From AV40 sp035568175 (lineage in GTDB: Bacteria; Verrucomicrobiota; Verrucomicrobiia; Chthoniobacterales; UBA10450), in assembly GCA_035568175.1 (NCBI GenBank), contig DATMON010000007.1:124001-188000 (forward strand): 64,000 bases of DNA, written 5' to 3'. Under the pieces are notes generated by a model. The model saw nothing but the letters and a program-made list of their open reading frames with translations, did not search any database and was not told the DNA's origin. The position numbers and the translations under genes are program-made. Of the stretch, positions 9,093-16,589 are shown piece by piece (the first letter of the stretch is position 1; the number at the start of each line of letters is the position of its first letter).

Positions 9093-9719
9093 ATGAGCGA
9101 AGGGCAAATCGACGAGGGATTGCGGAGCGAGCTGCAACGCCAGGGCGTTTGGGTCACGTCAATGCAGGAGCTTTACAATTGGGGCCGCAAGAATTCGATC
9201 TGGCCGCTTCAATTTGGTCTGGCTTGTTGCGCGATCGAGATGATCGCGACCGCCGCGTCGCGGTATGATATCGCGCGGTTCGGCGGCGAAGTTTTCCGGC
9301 CGTCGCCGCGCCAAGCCGATCTGATGATCGTGGCCGGCACTGTGACCAAGAAAATGGCGCCGCAAATCGTGCGGCTCTACAACCAGATGCCTGATCCGAA
9401 ATATGTCATCTCGATGGGCGCGTGCGCGATTTCCGGCGGACCATTCAAGCAAGGCTACAATGTGCTCAAGGGAATCGATCGTTACATCCCGGTCGATGTT
9501 TACATCCCCGGTTGCCCGCCGCGTCCGGAAGCATTGCTCCATGCGTTCATGGAATTGCAGCGCAAGATCGACAGCCAAAAACTAAGCGGCGCGGGCAAGG
9601 CCGAGTTCCTGAAACCGGAGCAGCCGAGTGAATTTCCGGTGCCGGCGTTTGGCGAACACGATTTGCAACCGCCGGCGAACCCGGACGTGTATCAGCCCCC
9701 GAAACTCGAGCGCGTCTGA
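9093..9719 (+). CDS. nuoB: NADH-quinone oxidoreductase subunit B
   Basis: Hydrophilic-arm subunit that binds the terminal iron-sulfur cluster N2, which hands electrons to quinone. It has 208 residues. The cluster ligands are visible as the tandem Cys45-Cys46 (FGLACCAIEM), Cys111 (SMGACAISGG) and Cys141 (IPGCPPRPE). The last 45 or so residues after the conserved domain form a proline-rich tail that extends beyond E. coli NuoB. It is followed by nuoC after two bases. Confidence 0.97.
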   Translation: MSEGQIDEGLRSELQRQGVWVTSMQELYNWGRKNSIWPLQFGLACCAIEMIATAASRYDIARFGGEVFRPSPRQADLMIVAGTVTKKMAPQIVRLYNQMPDPKYVISMGACAISGGPFKQGYNVLKGIDRYIPVDVYIPGCPPRPEALLHAFMELQRKIDSQKLSGAGKAEFLKPEQPSEFPVPAFGEHDLQPPANPDVYQPPKLERV

Positions 9720-9721
9720 TC

Positions 9722-10384
9722 GTGGAGACGTTGGAGCAAATTAAAAATCGCGCGGAGCTGGCGGTGCGCGGCGCGAAGATCGACATCGTCGCGAATCCCG
9801 GACCATCGCAGCAATCTTCGCTTTTGCTCGACCACGAACACGCGGTCGGGGTCGCGACGTTTCTCCGTGATCATCCGGCGCTGAGTTTTGATTTTTGCTC
9901 AAACGTGACCGGCGTCGACTGGCTCGACCGCGTTCTTAAGAAGACAGCGAAAGTGAAACAGGTTGTCGACGGCGTTGAAAAAGACGTCGATCAAACCACC
10001 GAAGAGAAAATTCCCGGCTACCTCGAAGCCGTCTATCATCTTTACTCGATCAAGCACAAACACGGGCCGTTGATCATTCGGATGCGAACTGCGAATCGCG
10101 GCGACGGCGCGCGGTTACCATCACTCACGCCGATCTGGCGAAGCGCGGAACTCCAGGAACGCGAAATCTTCGATCTCTACGGAATTCGCTTCGATAATCA
10201 TCCCGATCTGCGGCGGATCTTGATGTGGGACGAGTTTGTCGATTTTCCGATGCGGAAAGATTATCGCGACCCGGACGATTACGAATGGGAGCCGACACCG
10301 CACGATGACGTGCTCGAACGGGCCAAGCAGCATTACACGCCGCGGCCGACGCTCGACGGCGCGGAAAATATCACAGCACAATGA
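9722..10384 (+). CDS. nuoC: NADH-quinone oxidoreductase subunit C
   Basis: 30-kDa subunit of the peripheral arm of complex I, 220 residues, encoded separately from nuoD rather than fused as in E. coli. The signature is near WRSAELQEREIFDLYGIRF, followed by HPDLRRILMWDEFVDFPMRKDY. A GTG start is the only plausible one, two bases after nuoB. It overlaps nuoD by four bases (ATGA). An insertion-like charged stretch (VKQVVDGVEKDVDQTTEEK) lies in the N-terminal half. One exact AAGATCGACATC word falls at 9776. Confidence 0.95.
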   Translation: METLEQIKNRAELAVRGAKIDIVANPGPSQQSSLLLDHEHAVGVATFLRDHPALSFDFCSNVTGVDWLDRVLKKTAKVKQVVDGVEKDVDQTTEEKIPGYLEAVYHLYSIKHKHGPLIIRMRTANRGDGARLPSLTPIWRSAELQEREIFDLYGIRFDNHPDLRRILMWDEFVDFPMRKDYRDPDDYEWEPTPHDDVLERAKQHYTPRPTLDGAENITAQ

Positions 10385-11574
10385 CGAACAACGGGAACGA
10401 TAGCGCTGTAGCCACGTCGCTGCGCGACGTCGAAACCGGCCACAGGCCGGTCGCTACAATGAGCTCGCGGCTTGATGGCGAGTTGCTCGAAGTGTCGATG
10501 GGGCCGCAGCACCCATCGACGCACGGTGTCTTCCGGATGAACGTCGCGCTCGAGGGCGAGATCGTGCGCAAGTTGAAACCGGTCTTTGGTTATCTCCATC
10601 GCAATCACGAGAAAATCGGCGAGAACGCGACTTACCTCGGGTCGATGCCGTACACCGACCGGCTCGATTATTTTTGCTCGATGACAAACAACTGGGCGTA
10701 TGCGCTCAGCGTTGAAAAACTCGTCGGGATTGAAGTCCCAGAGCGCGCTGAATATTTGCGCGTTATCCTGGCCGAGCTGACACGACTGCAAAATCACGCG
10801 TCGCTTCTCGGCTTTTTACTGAGCGACATGGGCGCGTGGGGCACGCCATTGATGTACGCGTTTCGCGAGCGCGAAAAAATTCTCGATCTCTTCGAATCGC
10901 TCTCCGGTTCGCGGATGATGTGCGATTACATGCGGTTCGGCGGATGCCGGGTCGACGCTGATGACGCGTGGCTCGCCGGCGCGAAAAGGATTGTCGACCG
11001 GTTCCCGAAATTTCTCGACGAGTTCGAAGCTTTGATTCTGCAAAACGAGATCGTGATCGCGCGGACCCAGAATGTCGGAAAGCTTTCGCCTCAGCTGGCA
11101 ATCAGCGCCGGGATCACCGGCCCGATGCTGCGCGCGTGCGGCGTGAATTACGACATTCGCAAAGTGGACGGCTACGGAATTTATCCGCGCTTCAAATTCC
11201 GGATTCCACTGGGCGATCATGGCGACACTTATGATCGATTGATGATGCGCGCGCTGGAGATGCACGAGAGCATCGAAATTCTCAAACAAGCGCTTGCCCA
11301 AATTCAGCCGGGGCCGGTGATGAATCCGAAAGTGAAAATCCGTGCATTTCGTCCGCCGATTGGTGAAGCGTATGGCCGCATCGAAGGACCGAAAGGCGAG
11401 CTTGGATTTTATTTGATCAGCGACGGCGGCCCGAATCCGTATCGCTACCGCGTGCGTCCGCCGAGTTTTATTAATCTCACCGTGTTGGAGGATTTGTGCC
11501 TCGGCCACACCGTCGCCGACGTGATGGTGATTCTCGGCAGCATCGACATCGTGATGGGAGAAGTCGATCGCTGA
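10381..11574 (+). CDS. nuoD: NADH-quinone oxidoreductase subunit D
   Basis: 49-kDa quinone-binding subunit of complex I, 397 residues. Signatures are VSMGPQHPSTHGVFR and RLDYFCSMTNNWAYA in the N-terminal half, FRPPIGEAYGRIEGPKGELG further along, and the C-terminal GSIDIVMGEVDR. The start at 10381 overlaps nuoC as ATGA. Residues about 9-26 (AVATSLRDVETGHRPVAT) are encoded by a TGTAGC...GCTACA palindromic repeat (10407-10458), so the native N-terminus has been extended in frame. A secondary ATG at 10459, just after the repeat, would give MSSRLDGELLEVSMGPQ. NuoD is the known substrate of MidA/NDUFAF7-type methyltransferases, one of which is encoded at 15408-16466. Confidence 0.96.
   Translation: MTNNGNDSAVATSLRDVETGHRPVATMSSRLDGELLEVSMGPQHPSTHGVFRMNVALEGEIVRKLKPVFGYLHRNHEKIGENATYLGSMPYTDRLDYFCSMTNNWAYALSVEKLVGIEVPERAEYLRVILAELTRLQNHASLLGFLLSDMGAWGTPLMYAFREREKILDLFESLSGSRMMCDYMRFGGCRVDADDAWLAGAKRIVDRFPKFLDEFEALILQNEIVIARTQNVGKLSPQLAISAGITGPMLRACGVNYDIRKVDGYGIYPRFKFRIPLGDHGDTYDRLMMRALEMHESIEILKQALAQIQPGPVMNPKVKIRAFRPPIGEAYGRIEGPKGELGFYLISDGGPNPYRYRVRPPSFINLTVLEDLCLGHTVADVMVILGSIDIVMGEVDR
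10407..10458. repeat. TGTAGC...GCTACA palindromic repeat inside nuoD
   Basis: The ends TGTAGC and GCTACA are inverted copies. Inside are two hairpins: GTCG-CTGCG-CGAC, and ACCGGCC-ACA-GGCCGGT. It is read through in frame as part of the NuoD N-terminus. The element is related to those at 27654-27710 and 29129-29193 by its TGTAGC end and nested GC-rich hairpins. Confidence 0.75.
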
Positions 11575-11580
11575 GTAATC

Positions 11581-12282
11581 TCAGCGCAACCACCCGCCCA
11601 CGGCCTGAATCGGTTCGAGTTGATTTGACGAAGTTACCCAAGCCGCGATCGCGCCCGCGCGCGGATCCGCGGGGAGAGCGATCTGGGTTTTGCCGTCGGA
11701 CATTCTTCCGCTCTGGAGCGACAACACGACAAAATCCTGACGCAAATTGCGGCCGTTGTTTTCGCCCGCGCTAACTTTTGTGTTCAAATCAAAGCCGAGT
11801 GCTGCGATGTGAAGATCGACATCTTTCGTTGTACCCGCGGATGGAACGAACTCCGCGTTGATCTTTTGGTTGTCGATGTTGAGCTTCAACACGCCGGATT
11901 TTTCATTCGACGCAGCAGGAACGCGCCGATCCATCCACTCGCGTCCATCCAGAACGAAACCGGGCGTGTAGACGCCCTCGCTCTTCCAATTTGCAGAATA
12001 CTGATATTGCCGCGCGGTCCACTCCTTCGCCGCGAACGGATCTCGCCAACCAAGTCGATCCCAATAGTCGACGTGAAAGGCGATCGGAACGAAATCCTTC
12101 CACAATTGCGACTCGGCCTTCAGTTTGGACATCCAGGCTTCGGCTGGCGGGCAGCTGCTGCAGCCTTGCGACGTGAAAAGCTCAATCAGGTGAACTTTTT
12201 GCGGTCCGCTCTCGAAAACGCGGTCACCCGCTCGAGCAGCGAGCGCACAACTTAGCGTTAATACAACGGTAGCCAATCGCAT
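11581..12282 (-). CDS. Secreted DUF1223 thioredoxin-like protein
   Basis: 233 residues with a signal peptide (MRLATVVLTLSCALAARA). The motif LFTSQGCSSCPPAEAW is the CxxC site of the DUF1223 thioredoxin-fold family, followed by the typical PIAFHVDYWDRLGW segment. The function of the family is not established; a periplasmic redox role is plausible. The gene lies antisense between nuoD (stop 6 bases away) and nuoI, splitting the rightward complex I operon. It carries one exact AAGATCGACATC word (11812). Family assignment is confident, role is not. Confidence 0.87.
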   Translation of the reverse strand: MRLATVVLTLSCALAARAGDRVFESGPQKVHLIELFTSQGCSSCPPAEAWMSKLKAESQLWKDFVPIAFHVDYWDRLGWRDPFAAKEWTARQYQYSANWKSEGVYTPGFVLDGREWMDRRVPAASNEKSGVLKLNIDNQKINAEFVPSAGTTKDVDLHIAALGFDLNTKVSAGENNGRNLRQDFVVLSLQSGRMSDGKTQIALPADPRAGAIAAWVTSSNQLEPIQAVGGWLR

Positions 12283-12338
12283 GAGATTGATAATTTTCCC
12301 TGTGAAATATGAGCCCGTTTCGGCAACATTAAAACCTG

Positions 12339-13049
12339 ATGATTGGCACGGGGATTTTGAAGGGCATGGCGGTGACGCTGCGGAACTTCGCCGGCAGCTA
12401 TTTCGAGAAGGACCGGCTGATTACGGTGCAATACCCGGAGGAGCGAAATCCGCTCCCGGAAAACTACCGCAACTTTCCGATTCTGATTTACGACACGAAC
12501 GATCCGGAAGCGGGATTGCGCTGCGTGGCGTGCAAGATCTGCGAGAAGGAATGCCCGCCACAATGCATCTATATTATTAAGAGCGACGACAAGAAGCCCG
12601 ATTATATGGGCAAGCCGCAGTTATATCCGAAGGTGTTCGACATCGACATCTCGGTCTGCATGAGCTGCCAGATCTGCGTCGAAGTTTGCCCGTTCGAAGC
12701 GATCAAGATGGACAAGGATTTTGAACTGAGTAAGCGCGAGCGATTCGACTCACTGCTGTTTCGCAAGGAAGAGCTTTCCAAGTCGAACGAGTATTATCAT
12801 CGAATCCATCCGGTCGAAGCGGCCGCAGTCGACAAAAATTTGGCGGATGCGGCAGCCGCGGCCGAAGCGAAGAAGAGAGCTGCAGCCGCAGCCGCGGCAA
12901 AAGCCGCGGCTGCGAAAGCGGCAGGGCCTCCGGCGCCCGATCAAAATCAATCCCCGGCGCCTCGACAGAGCGAGGCGGCTACAGAAGCAGCTCCGGGACC
13001 GACATCGACCCCGGGCGAACGTCCTCCGGCAAGTTCGTCCACGAAGTAA
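12339..13049 (+). CDS. nuoI: NADH-quinone oxidoreductase subunit I
   Basis: Two-cluster ferredoxin-like subunit of complex I. Its two [4Fe-4S] motifs are Cys62-x2-Cys65-x2-Cys68-x3-Cys72-Pro (with a further Cys76) and Cys107-x2-Cys110-x2-Cys113-x3-Cys117-Pro. The start at 12339 yields MIGTGILKGMAVTLRNF, consistent with family N-termini. At 236 residues it exceeds the usual length: from about residue 165 the chain becomes Ala/Lys-rich and then Pro/Ser-rich. That tail is encoded by DNA containing a perfect 12-base stem with an AAAA loop (12887-12914). The gene is separated from nuoD by the antisense DUF1223 gene, so it probably has its own promoter. Confidence 0.94.
   Translation: MIGTGILKGMAVTLRNFAGSYFEKDRLITVQYPEERNPLPENYRNFPILIYDTNDPEAGLRCVACKICEKECPPQCIYIIKSDDKKPDYMGKPQLYPKVFDIDISVCMSCQICVEVCPFEAIKMDKDFELSKRERFDSLLFRKEELSKSNEYYHRIHPVEAAAVDKNLADAAAAAEAKKRAAAAAAAKAAAAKAAGPPAPDQNQSPAPRQSEAATEAAPGPTSTPGERPPASSSTK
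12887..12914. repeat. Perfect 12-bp stem-loop inside the nuoI 3' extension
   Basis: CGCAGCCGCGGC at 12887-12898, AAAA at 12899-12902 and GCCGCGGCTGCG at 12903-12914 form a perfect hairpin. It lies in codons for the Ala/Lys-rich tail of NuoI. It could simply result from alanine-rich coding, or be a former palindromic repeat that was read into the gene. Confidence 0.7.
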
Positions 13050-13055
13050 TAGATT

Positions 13056-13085
13056 CTGCCGCCAGAGACGGCGGCAGCTACAACG
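13056..13085. repeat. 30-base hairpin repeat, copy 1
   Basis: CTGCCGCC and GGCGGCAG form an 8-base stem around AGAGAC, followed by CTACAACG. The same 30 bases recur exactly at 15069-15098. This copy lies just after the nuoI stop and could act as a transcript-end hairpin. Confidence 0.8.
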
Positions 13086-13151
13086 CCCCGAAGCTTCTTA
13101 CCCGCTCCGGCGGGCGGCACGTCCGCTGCTCTAGATCATGGCCTTACGGCT

Positions 13152-13844
13152 ATGATCCCATTCAAAAAAACTCTCTGGTTGTTAATTGTCCTACTGGGCT
13201 GGACCTCGATCGGTTTTTCGCAATCGACGTTTTTTGAAGTTGATTCGACCCCGTACGACAAACAAATGGCCCGCGTTCAACCGACCTTAACAACGCCGTC
13301 CGGCTACATGATTGACGGAATCTCGGTCACGCTGGTCAACGAATGGATGATCGAACTACGCGCGATGCATTATCGATACTCGCGAGTATGGCAGACTCCT
13401 TCCGAGGTCGAAGCCGCGAGGGTGGCGGATTGCAAGGGCAAGGCGGTGGCACTTTACGACCGGATGCAATTAAACGGCGTGACGAATCTGCGTCTTGTTA
13501 TCGGAAAACGGCGCGTGAATGACACACTTACTCACTGTTGGCTGGAATGGGAAACGGAAATGGGAACCGTTCTTCTCGATCCGACATTTAACTGGACAGC
13601 TGCGATCAAAGCGGATGATCGCCGAAGTTACATCGCATTTTACGGGTTCGAAGGCGCGCACAAATACCAGGCTGCCAACTCGCTCTTGGTCAACCGCTCT
13701 TTAGCGATTCACAGTCCGGCTGCTCCGTCACAGGGAGTGATCACAAGACCCAGTCGATCAACTTGGAGAATGCGTTCCAGCCCGTGGCCCTTTGACGAAG
13801 GTCCGGTCGACCCGAGGTTTTTCTCAAACAGACCAGCGTTTTAA
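13152..13844 (+). CDS. Secreted transglutaminase-like cysteine protein
   Basis: 230 residues with an N-terminal signal peptide (LWLLIVLLGWTSIGFSQS). A possible transglutaminase/cysteine-protease triad is visible: Cys94 (VADCKGKAVALYDRM), His128 (DTLTHCWLEWE) and Asp143 (VLLDPTFNW), in the correct order and spacing for a transglutaminase-like fold. The C-terminus is basic and proline-rich. It converges with the metallophosphoesterase gene 4 bases on. The substrate is unknown, and the fold call rests only on the triad. Confidence 0.6.
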   Translation: MIPFKKTLWLLIVLLGWTSIGFSQSTFFEVDSTPYDKQMARVQPTLTTPSGYMIDGISVTLVNEWMIELRAMHYRYSRVWQTPSEVEAARVADCKGKAVALYDRMQLNGVTNLRLVIGKRRVNDTLTHCWLEWETEMGTVLLDPTFNWTAAIKADDRRSYIAFYGFEGAHKYQAANSLLVNRSLAIHSPAAPSQGVITRPSRSTWRMRSSPWPFDEGPVDPRFFSNRPAF

Positions 13845-13848
13845 CCGT

Positions 13849-15042
13849 TCACCCTCGCCGCAAGGTAAGATGAACAATTTCCGCGGGCGCGTGTACGCGT
13901 AGCGGAAACCAATTGCCAACGCCGTTCGAGACAATGAGTTTGCTGCGGCCGCGCGTGTAAAGGCCCGACCAATAGCGGAAGAGCGCGGGCCCAAATCCCA
14001 ACTGCTCGTTCAACATCAATTGCCCGCCGTGGGTGTGGCCGGAAAGTGTGAGCGGTAGCCCCGAATCGGCCGCGGCGTCGAAAGCATGAGGATGATGCGC
14101 CATCAAAATTGGAAATGCGTCGGGCGTTCTTTGTTCAAGTAGTTTTCTAACCTCTGTTCCAATTGCAGCGTCGCGCCCTTCCCCGTGAACCCGCGTCCAG
14201 CGCAAACCAAGAAGCTGTACCGGGAATCCACGTACATTTACGATTGTCGATTCATCGAGCAAAAACGGAATTCCCGATGCTCTAACCCGTCTTTCGAACT
14301 CGGCAGGATTCTCGATCAAATCGTGGTTGCCTTCGATGATGGCCAAACCAAACCGCGCTTCCAACGTTCGAGTTAATTCTAGTCCAGTGTCGAGGTCGGC
14401 GAGCGCGTCATTGATCAAGTCGCCAGTCAAAAGCACCAGATCGGCACGCATTTCATTGACCGTGCGCACCATCTTCTGCAGGACCTTGCCATTGGTGAAT
14501 CGTCCAACGTGCATATCGCTGACCTGCGCGATGGTGATCCCGTCCAATTCCTTCGGCAGCTCAGCGATCGAGAGCTCGAAACGCCGGACGCGCACGTTGT
14601 TCAGCTGAGCCATCGCGATTCCGGTAAGACTGAGTGTGAAAACTGGGGGCAACATCGCTCCGGCAAATCGCAGAAATTCGCGGCGGTTCCAATCAGACGG
14701 TTGGACCGAGCGTTCGACTTTGATCGGCGCATTGCGGGTTACGCGCACTATTTTTTGTCCGAGCAGGATTGGTATGAGAGCAAGCGCGATCAGCGAAAGC
14801 AGCCCCAGACCGATGAAATGCCAGATGAATATTGCTGAGACCGCAAATTTTGGGATCAACCGATCCCAATCAGCGCGTGTCATTCTCGCGGCGATGACCG
14901 CGATCAACCCGACCATCATCGCGAGCATAAAAATCGAGATCAGGACGCGACCAATAACGTGATTCGTCAGGCGCGCCAGAACAAGCCACCAGATGACATC
15001 GAGTGAAATCATCAGGCCGATGATGGTGAAAATGAAGCTCAC
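13849..15042 (-). CDS. Membrane-anchored metallophosphoesterase (YkuE-like)
   Basis: 397 residues. Four hydrophobic segments occupy about residues 1-110. Next comes RREFLRFAG, a Tat-like twin-arginine stretch before another hydrophobic segment, and then a calcineurin-type phosphoesterase domain. The metal-binding motifs are in order: SDMHVG, LLTGDLIND, EGNHD, MAHHPHAF and SGHTHGGQ. Relatives with this layout (YkuE/YaeI) act on lipid or nucleotide phosphoesters at the outer face of the membrane. The exact substrate here is unknown. Confidence 0.88.
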   Translation of the reverse strand: MSFIFTIIGLMISLDVIWWLVLARLTNHVIGRVLISIFMLAMMVGLIAVIAARMTRADWDRLIPKFAVSAIFIWHFIGLGLLSLIALALIPILLGQKIVRVTRNAPIKVERSVQPSDWNRREFLRFAGAMLPPVFTLSLTGIAMAQLNNVRVRRFELSIAELPKELDGITIAQVSDMHVGRFTNGKVLQKMVRTVNEMRADLVLLTGDLINDALADLDTGLELTRTLEARFGLAIIEGNHDLIENPAEFERRVRASGIPFLLDESTIVNVRGFPVQLLGLRWTRVHGEGRDAAIGTEVRKLLEQRTPDAFPILMAHHPHAFDAAADSGLPLTLSGHTHGGQLMLNEQLGFGPALFRYWSGLYTRGRSKLIVSNGVGNWFPLRVHAPAEIVHLTLRRG

Positions 15043-15068
15043 GCGAACAATCTACGCGGCTCAGGGAT

Positions 15069-15098
15069 CTGCCGCCAGAGACGGCGGCAGCTACAACG
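15069..15098. repeat. 30-base hairpin repeat, copy 2
   Basis: Identical to 13056-13085 (stem CTGCCGCC/GGCGGCAG, tail CTACAACG). It lies between the ferredoxin stop and the metallophosphoesterase start, 2.0 kb from copy 1 and in the same orientation. Confidence 0.8.
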
Positions 15099-15101
15099 GT
15101 T

Positions 15102-15335
15102 CTAGGCGCCGTCGTTGCCGATCGCTTCGACCGGGCAACCTTCCATCGCCTCTTTACAAAGACCTTCTTCCTCAGGCGACTCCGGTTGTTTGTAAACGTA
15201 GGAATGGCCACCGTCGTCGTTGCGCTTGAAATTCGCAGGCGCAGTTTCCCGGCACAAATCACAGTCGATGCATTGTTCATCGACATAGAATTTGCCGGCA
15301 GCATTTTCAGGATATTTGTTGGCGACGTCGGCCAT
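15102..15335 (-). CDS. Small [4Fe-4S] ferredoxin
   Basis: 77 residues, soluble and acidic. The cluster motif Cys22-x2-Cys25-x2-Cys28 is followed by Cys67-Pro (EGCPVEAI), giving one [4Fe-4S] cluster. Cys60 is an additional cysteine that could form a disulfide. It lies between the metallophosphoesterase and MidA genes on the same strand, 72 bases after MidA. The electron partner is not evident from the sequence. Confidence 0.9.
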   Translation of the reverse strand: MADVANKYPENAAGKFYVDEQCIDCDLCRETAPANFKRNDDGGHSYVYKQPESPEEEGLCKEAMEGCPVEAIGNDGA

Positions 15336-15407
15336 AATTTTCTCCGTTATGGGAGTGGGAAGTTAGGTGGAAACGCGGGAGTTGCAACTGCCCGTGCGGC
15401 TCGCACC

Positions 15408-16466
15408 TCAAAGGCCAAGGGCCTGACGAGGATTGCGGGCAAACTTGAAGCCGCTGAGGGGCGCGGCTGGATCGACATCTTTCGCCAGGGCAAGCACTTG
15501 AAAGACCCGGCCGAGCATTTCGGGGTGAAGAAGCGTTTGCAGTTCGCGCCTGGTTTTGGCCTCGGCTTTGTCGAACAGCCCGGGGAATTCCGCCATTATC
15601 CCGGAGATGAAATGATGCTGATCAGTGAAACCGGCGACTCGTAGTCCAACTGCGTCGGCGCGCTCCACTAGATCCGTCCAATTCACGTGCGCAGTGATAT
15701 CGGCTTCGCCGATTTCCTCGAACGGAGAACTGAGGCGTCGATGTTTTGCGCGCACTTGCAATACCTCACGAAATTCAGCTCGGGAAAATCCGTAATCGAT
15801 CGCGATGAGGAAACCCCGTTGCAATTTTGTTGAAACACAATCAAGCCAATCAAGCATTGCTTGATTCAGTGGCGCCCCGGCCGGGTCTTCTACAAACATC
15901 AATTTGTCGCCATCAAGTCCGACAAGTTTGCCGCGCAAATTTATGGGCATGGCGTCGAGGAGCTCGTTGGAGAAATGAATACCGGTAAAAGGTGCGAGCT
16001 CGTCGAGGGATTTTCGCCACTGGACGCGATCGCCGAACTGCCTCAGCGTTTCCGATTGTCGATCTTGCAAAGCGGAAAAAGGTTCGACGATCTGGTAGCG
16101 CAACGCGGAGAAAAATTCGGGAAATCGCCGCTGGGTTGATTCAAGAACATCGCAGGCAAACTGACCGTGATGGGCGCCTTGTTCGACGATAAGGAAATTG
16201 TTCGCCACGGCGAATCCGTCCTTTGGCGGATCGACCTTGCCGAGCCGTTCCCAGATCTCCGCGAATTGCCCGGCCAGCAATTCACCAAAGAGCGGACCGA
16301 CGCTGACGTTCGTGAAATAATCGCCGCGTCGTCCGATTACAGCGCAGTCGCTCGAATAATAGCCGTGGTCGGGATGATAAAGTGCCTGCTCCATGAACCA
16401 GGCAAAGGATTGCGGGCCGTCCTTCTCGATCTTGCGGCGAATCAACTGGCCAAGCTCAGTGTTCAA
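15408..16466 (-). CDS. MidA/NDUFAF7-family SAM-dependent methyltransferase
   Basis: 352 residues of the COG1565 (DUF185) family. Its signatures are SFAWFMEQALYHPDHGYYSS and GRRGDYFTNVSVGPLFGELL near the N-terminus, then IVEQGAHHGQFACDVLE and IHFSNELLDAMPINL. The mitochondrial member NDUFAF7 symmetrically dimethylates an arginine of NDUFS2, the NuoD homologue, and is required for complex I assembly. The gene sits 4-5 kb from nuoD, so a complex I assembly role is a reasonable inference. Its 5' flank is occupied by a short-repeat block. Confidence 0.88.
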   Translation of the reverse strand: MNTELGQLIRRKIEKDGPQSFAWFMEQALYHPDHGYYSSDCAVIGRRGDYFTNVSVGPLFGELLAGQFAEIWERLGKVDPPKDGFAVANNFLIVEQGAHHGQFACDVLESTQRRFPEFFSALRYQIVEPFSALQDRQSETLRQFGDRVQWRKSLDELAPFTGIHFSNELLDAMPINLRGKLVGLDGDKLMFVEDPAGAPLNQAMLDWLDCVSTKLQRGFLIAIDYGFSRAEFREVLQVRAKHRRLSSPFEEIGEADITAHVNWTDLVERADAVGLRVAGFTDQHHFISGIMAEFPGLFDKAEAKTRRELQTLLHPEMLGRVFQVLALAKDVDPAAPLSGFKFARNPRQALGL

Positions 16467-16469
16467 TCA

Positions 16470-16571
16470 GAAAACGTCCAACGCCGAACGCCGAACGTCC
16501 AACGGTAGAAATAGCGAATCCGAGTTCTCGATTCGATGTTGGGCGTTGAGCGTTCGGCGTTTGCTGCCTAA
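16470..16571. repeat. Inverted AACGCCGAACGTCCAAC repeat block
   Basis: Tandem CGTCCAACGCCGAACG words (16477-16504) are followed by their approximate inverse, TTGGGCGTTGAGCGTTCGGCG (16540-16560). The block fills the gap between divergent MidA and PBP1A genes. The same family recurs at 36555-36647. It is a known style of short intergenic palindrome with no assigned function. Confidence 0.75.
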
Positions 16572-16589
16572 GTTGCTGCCCCTGCCGCT

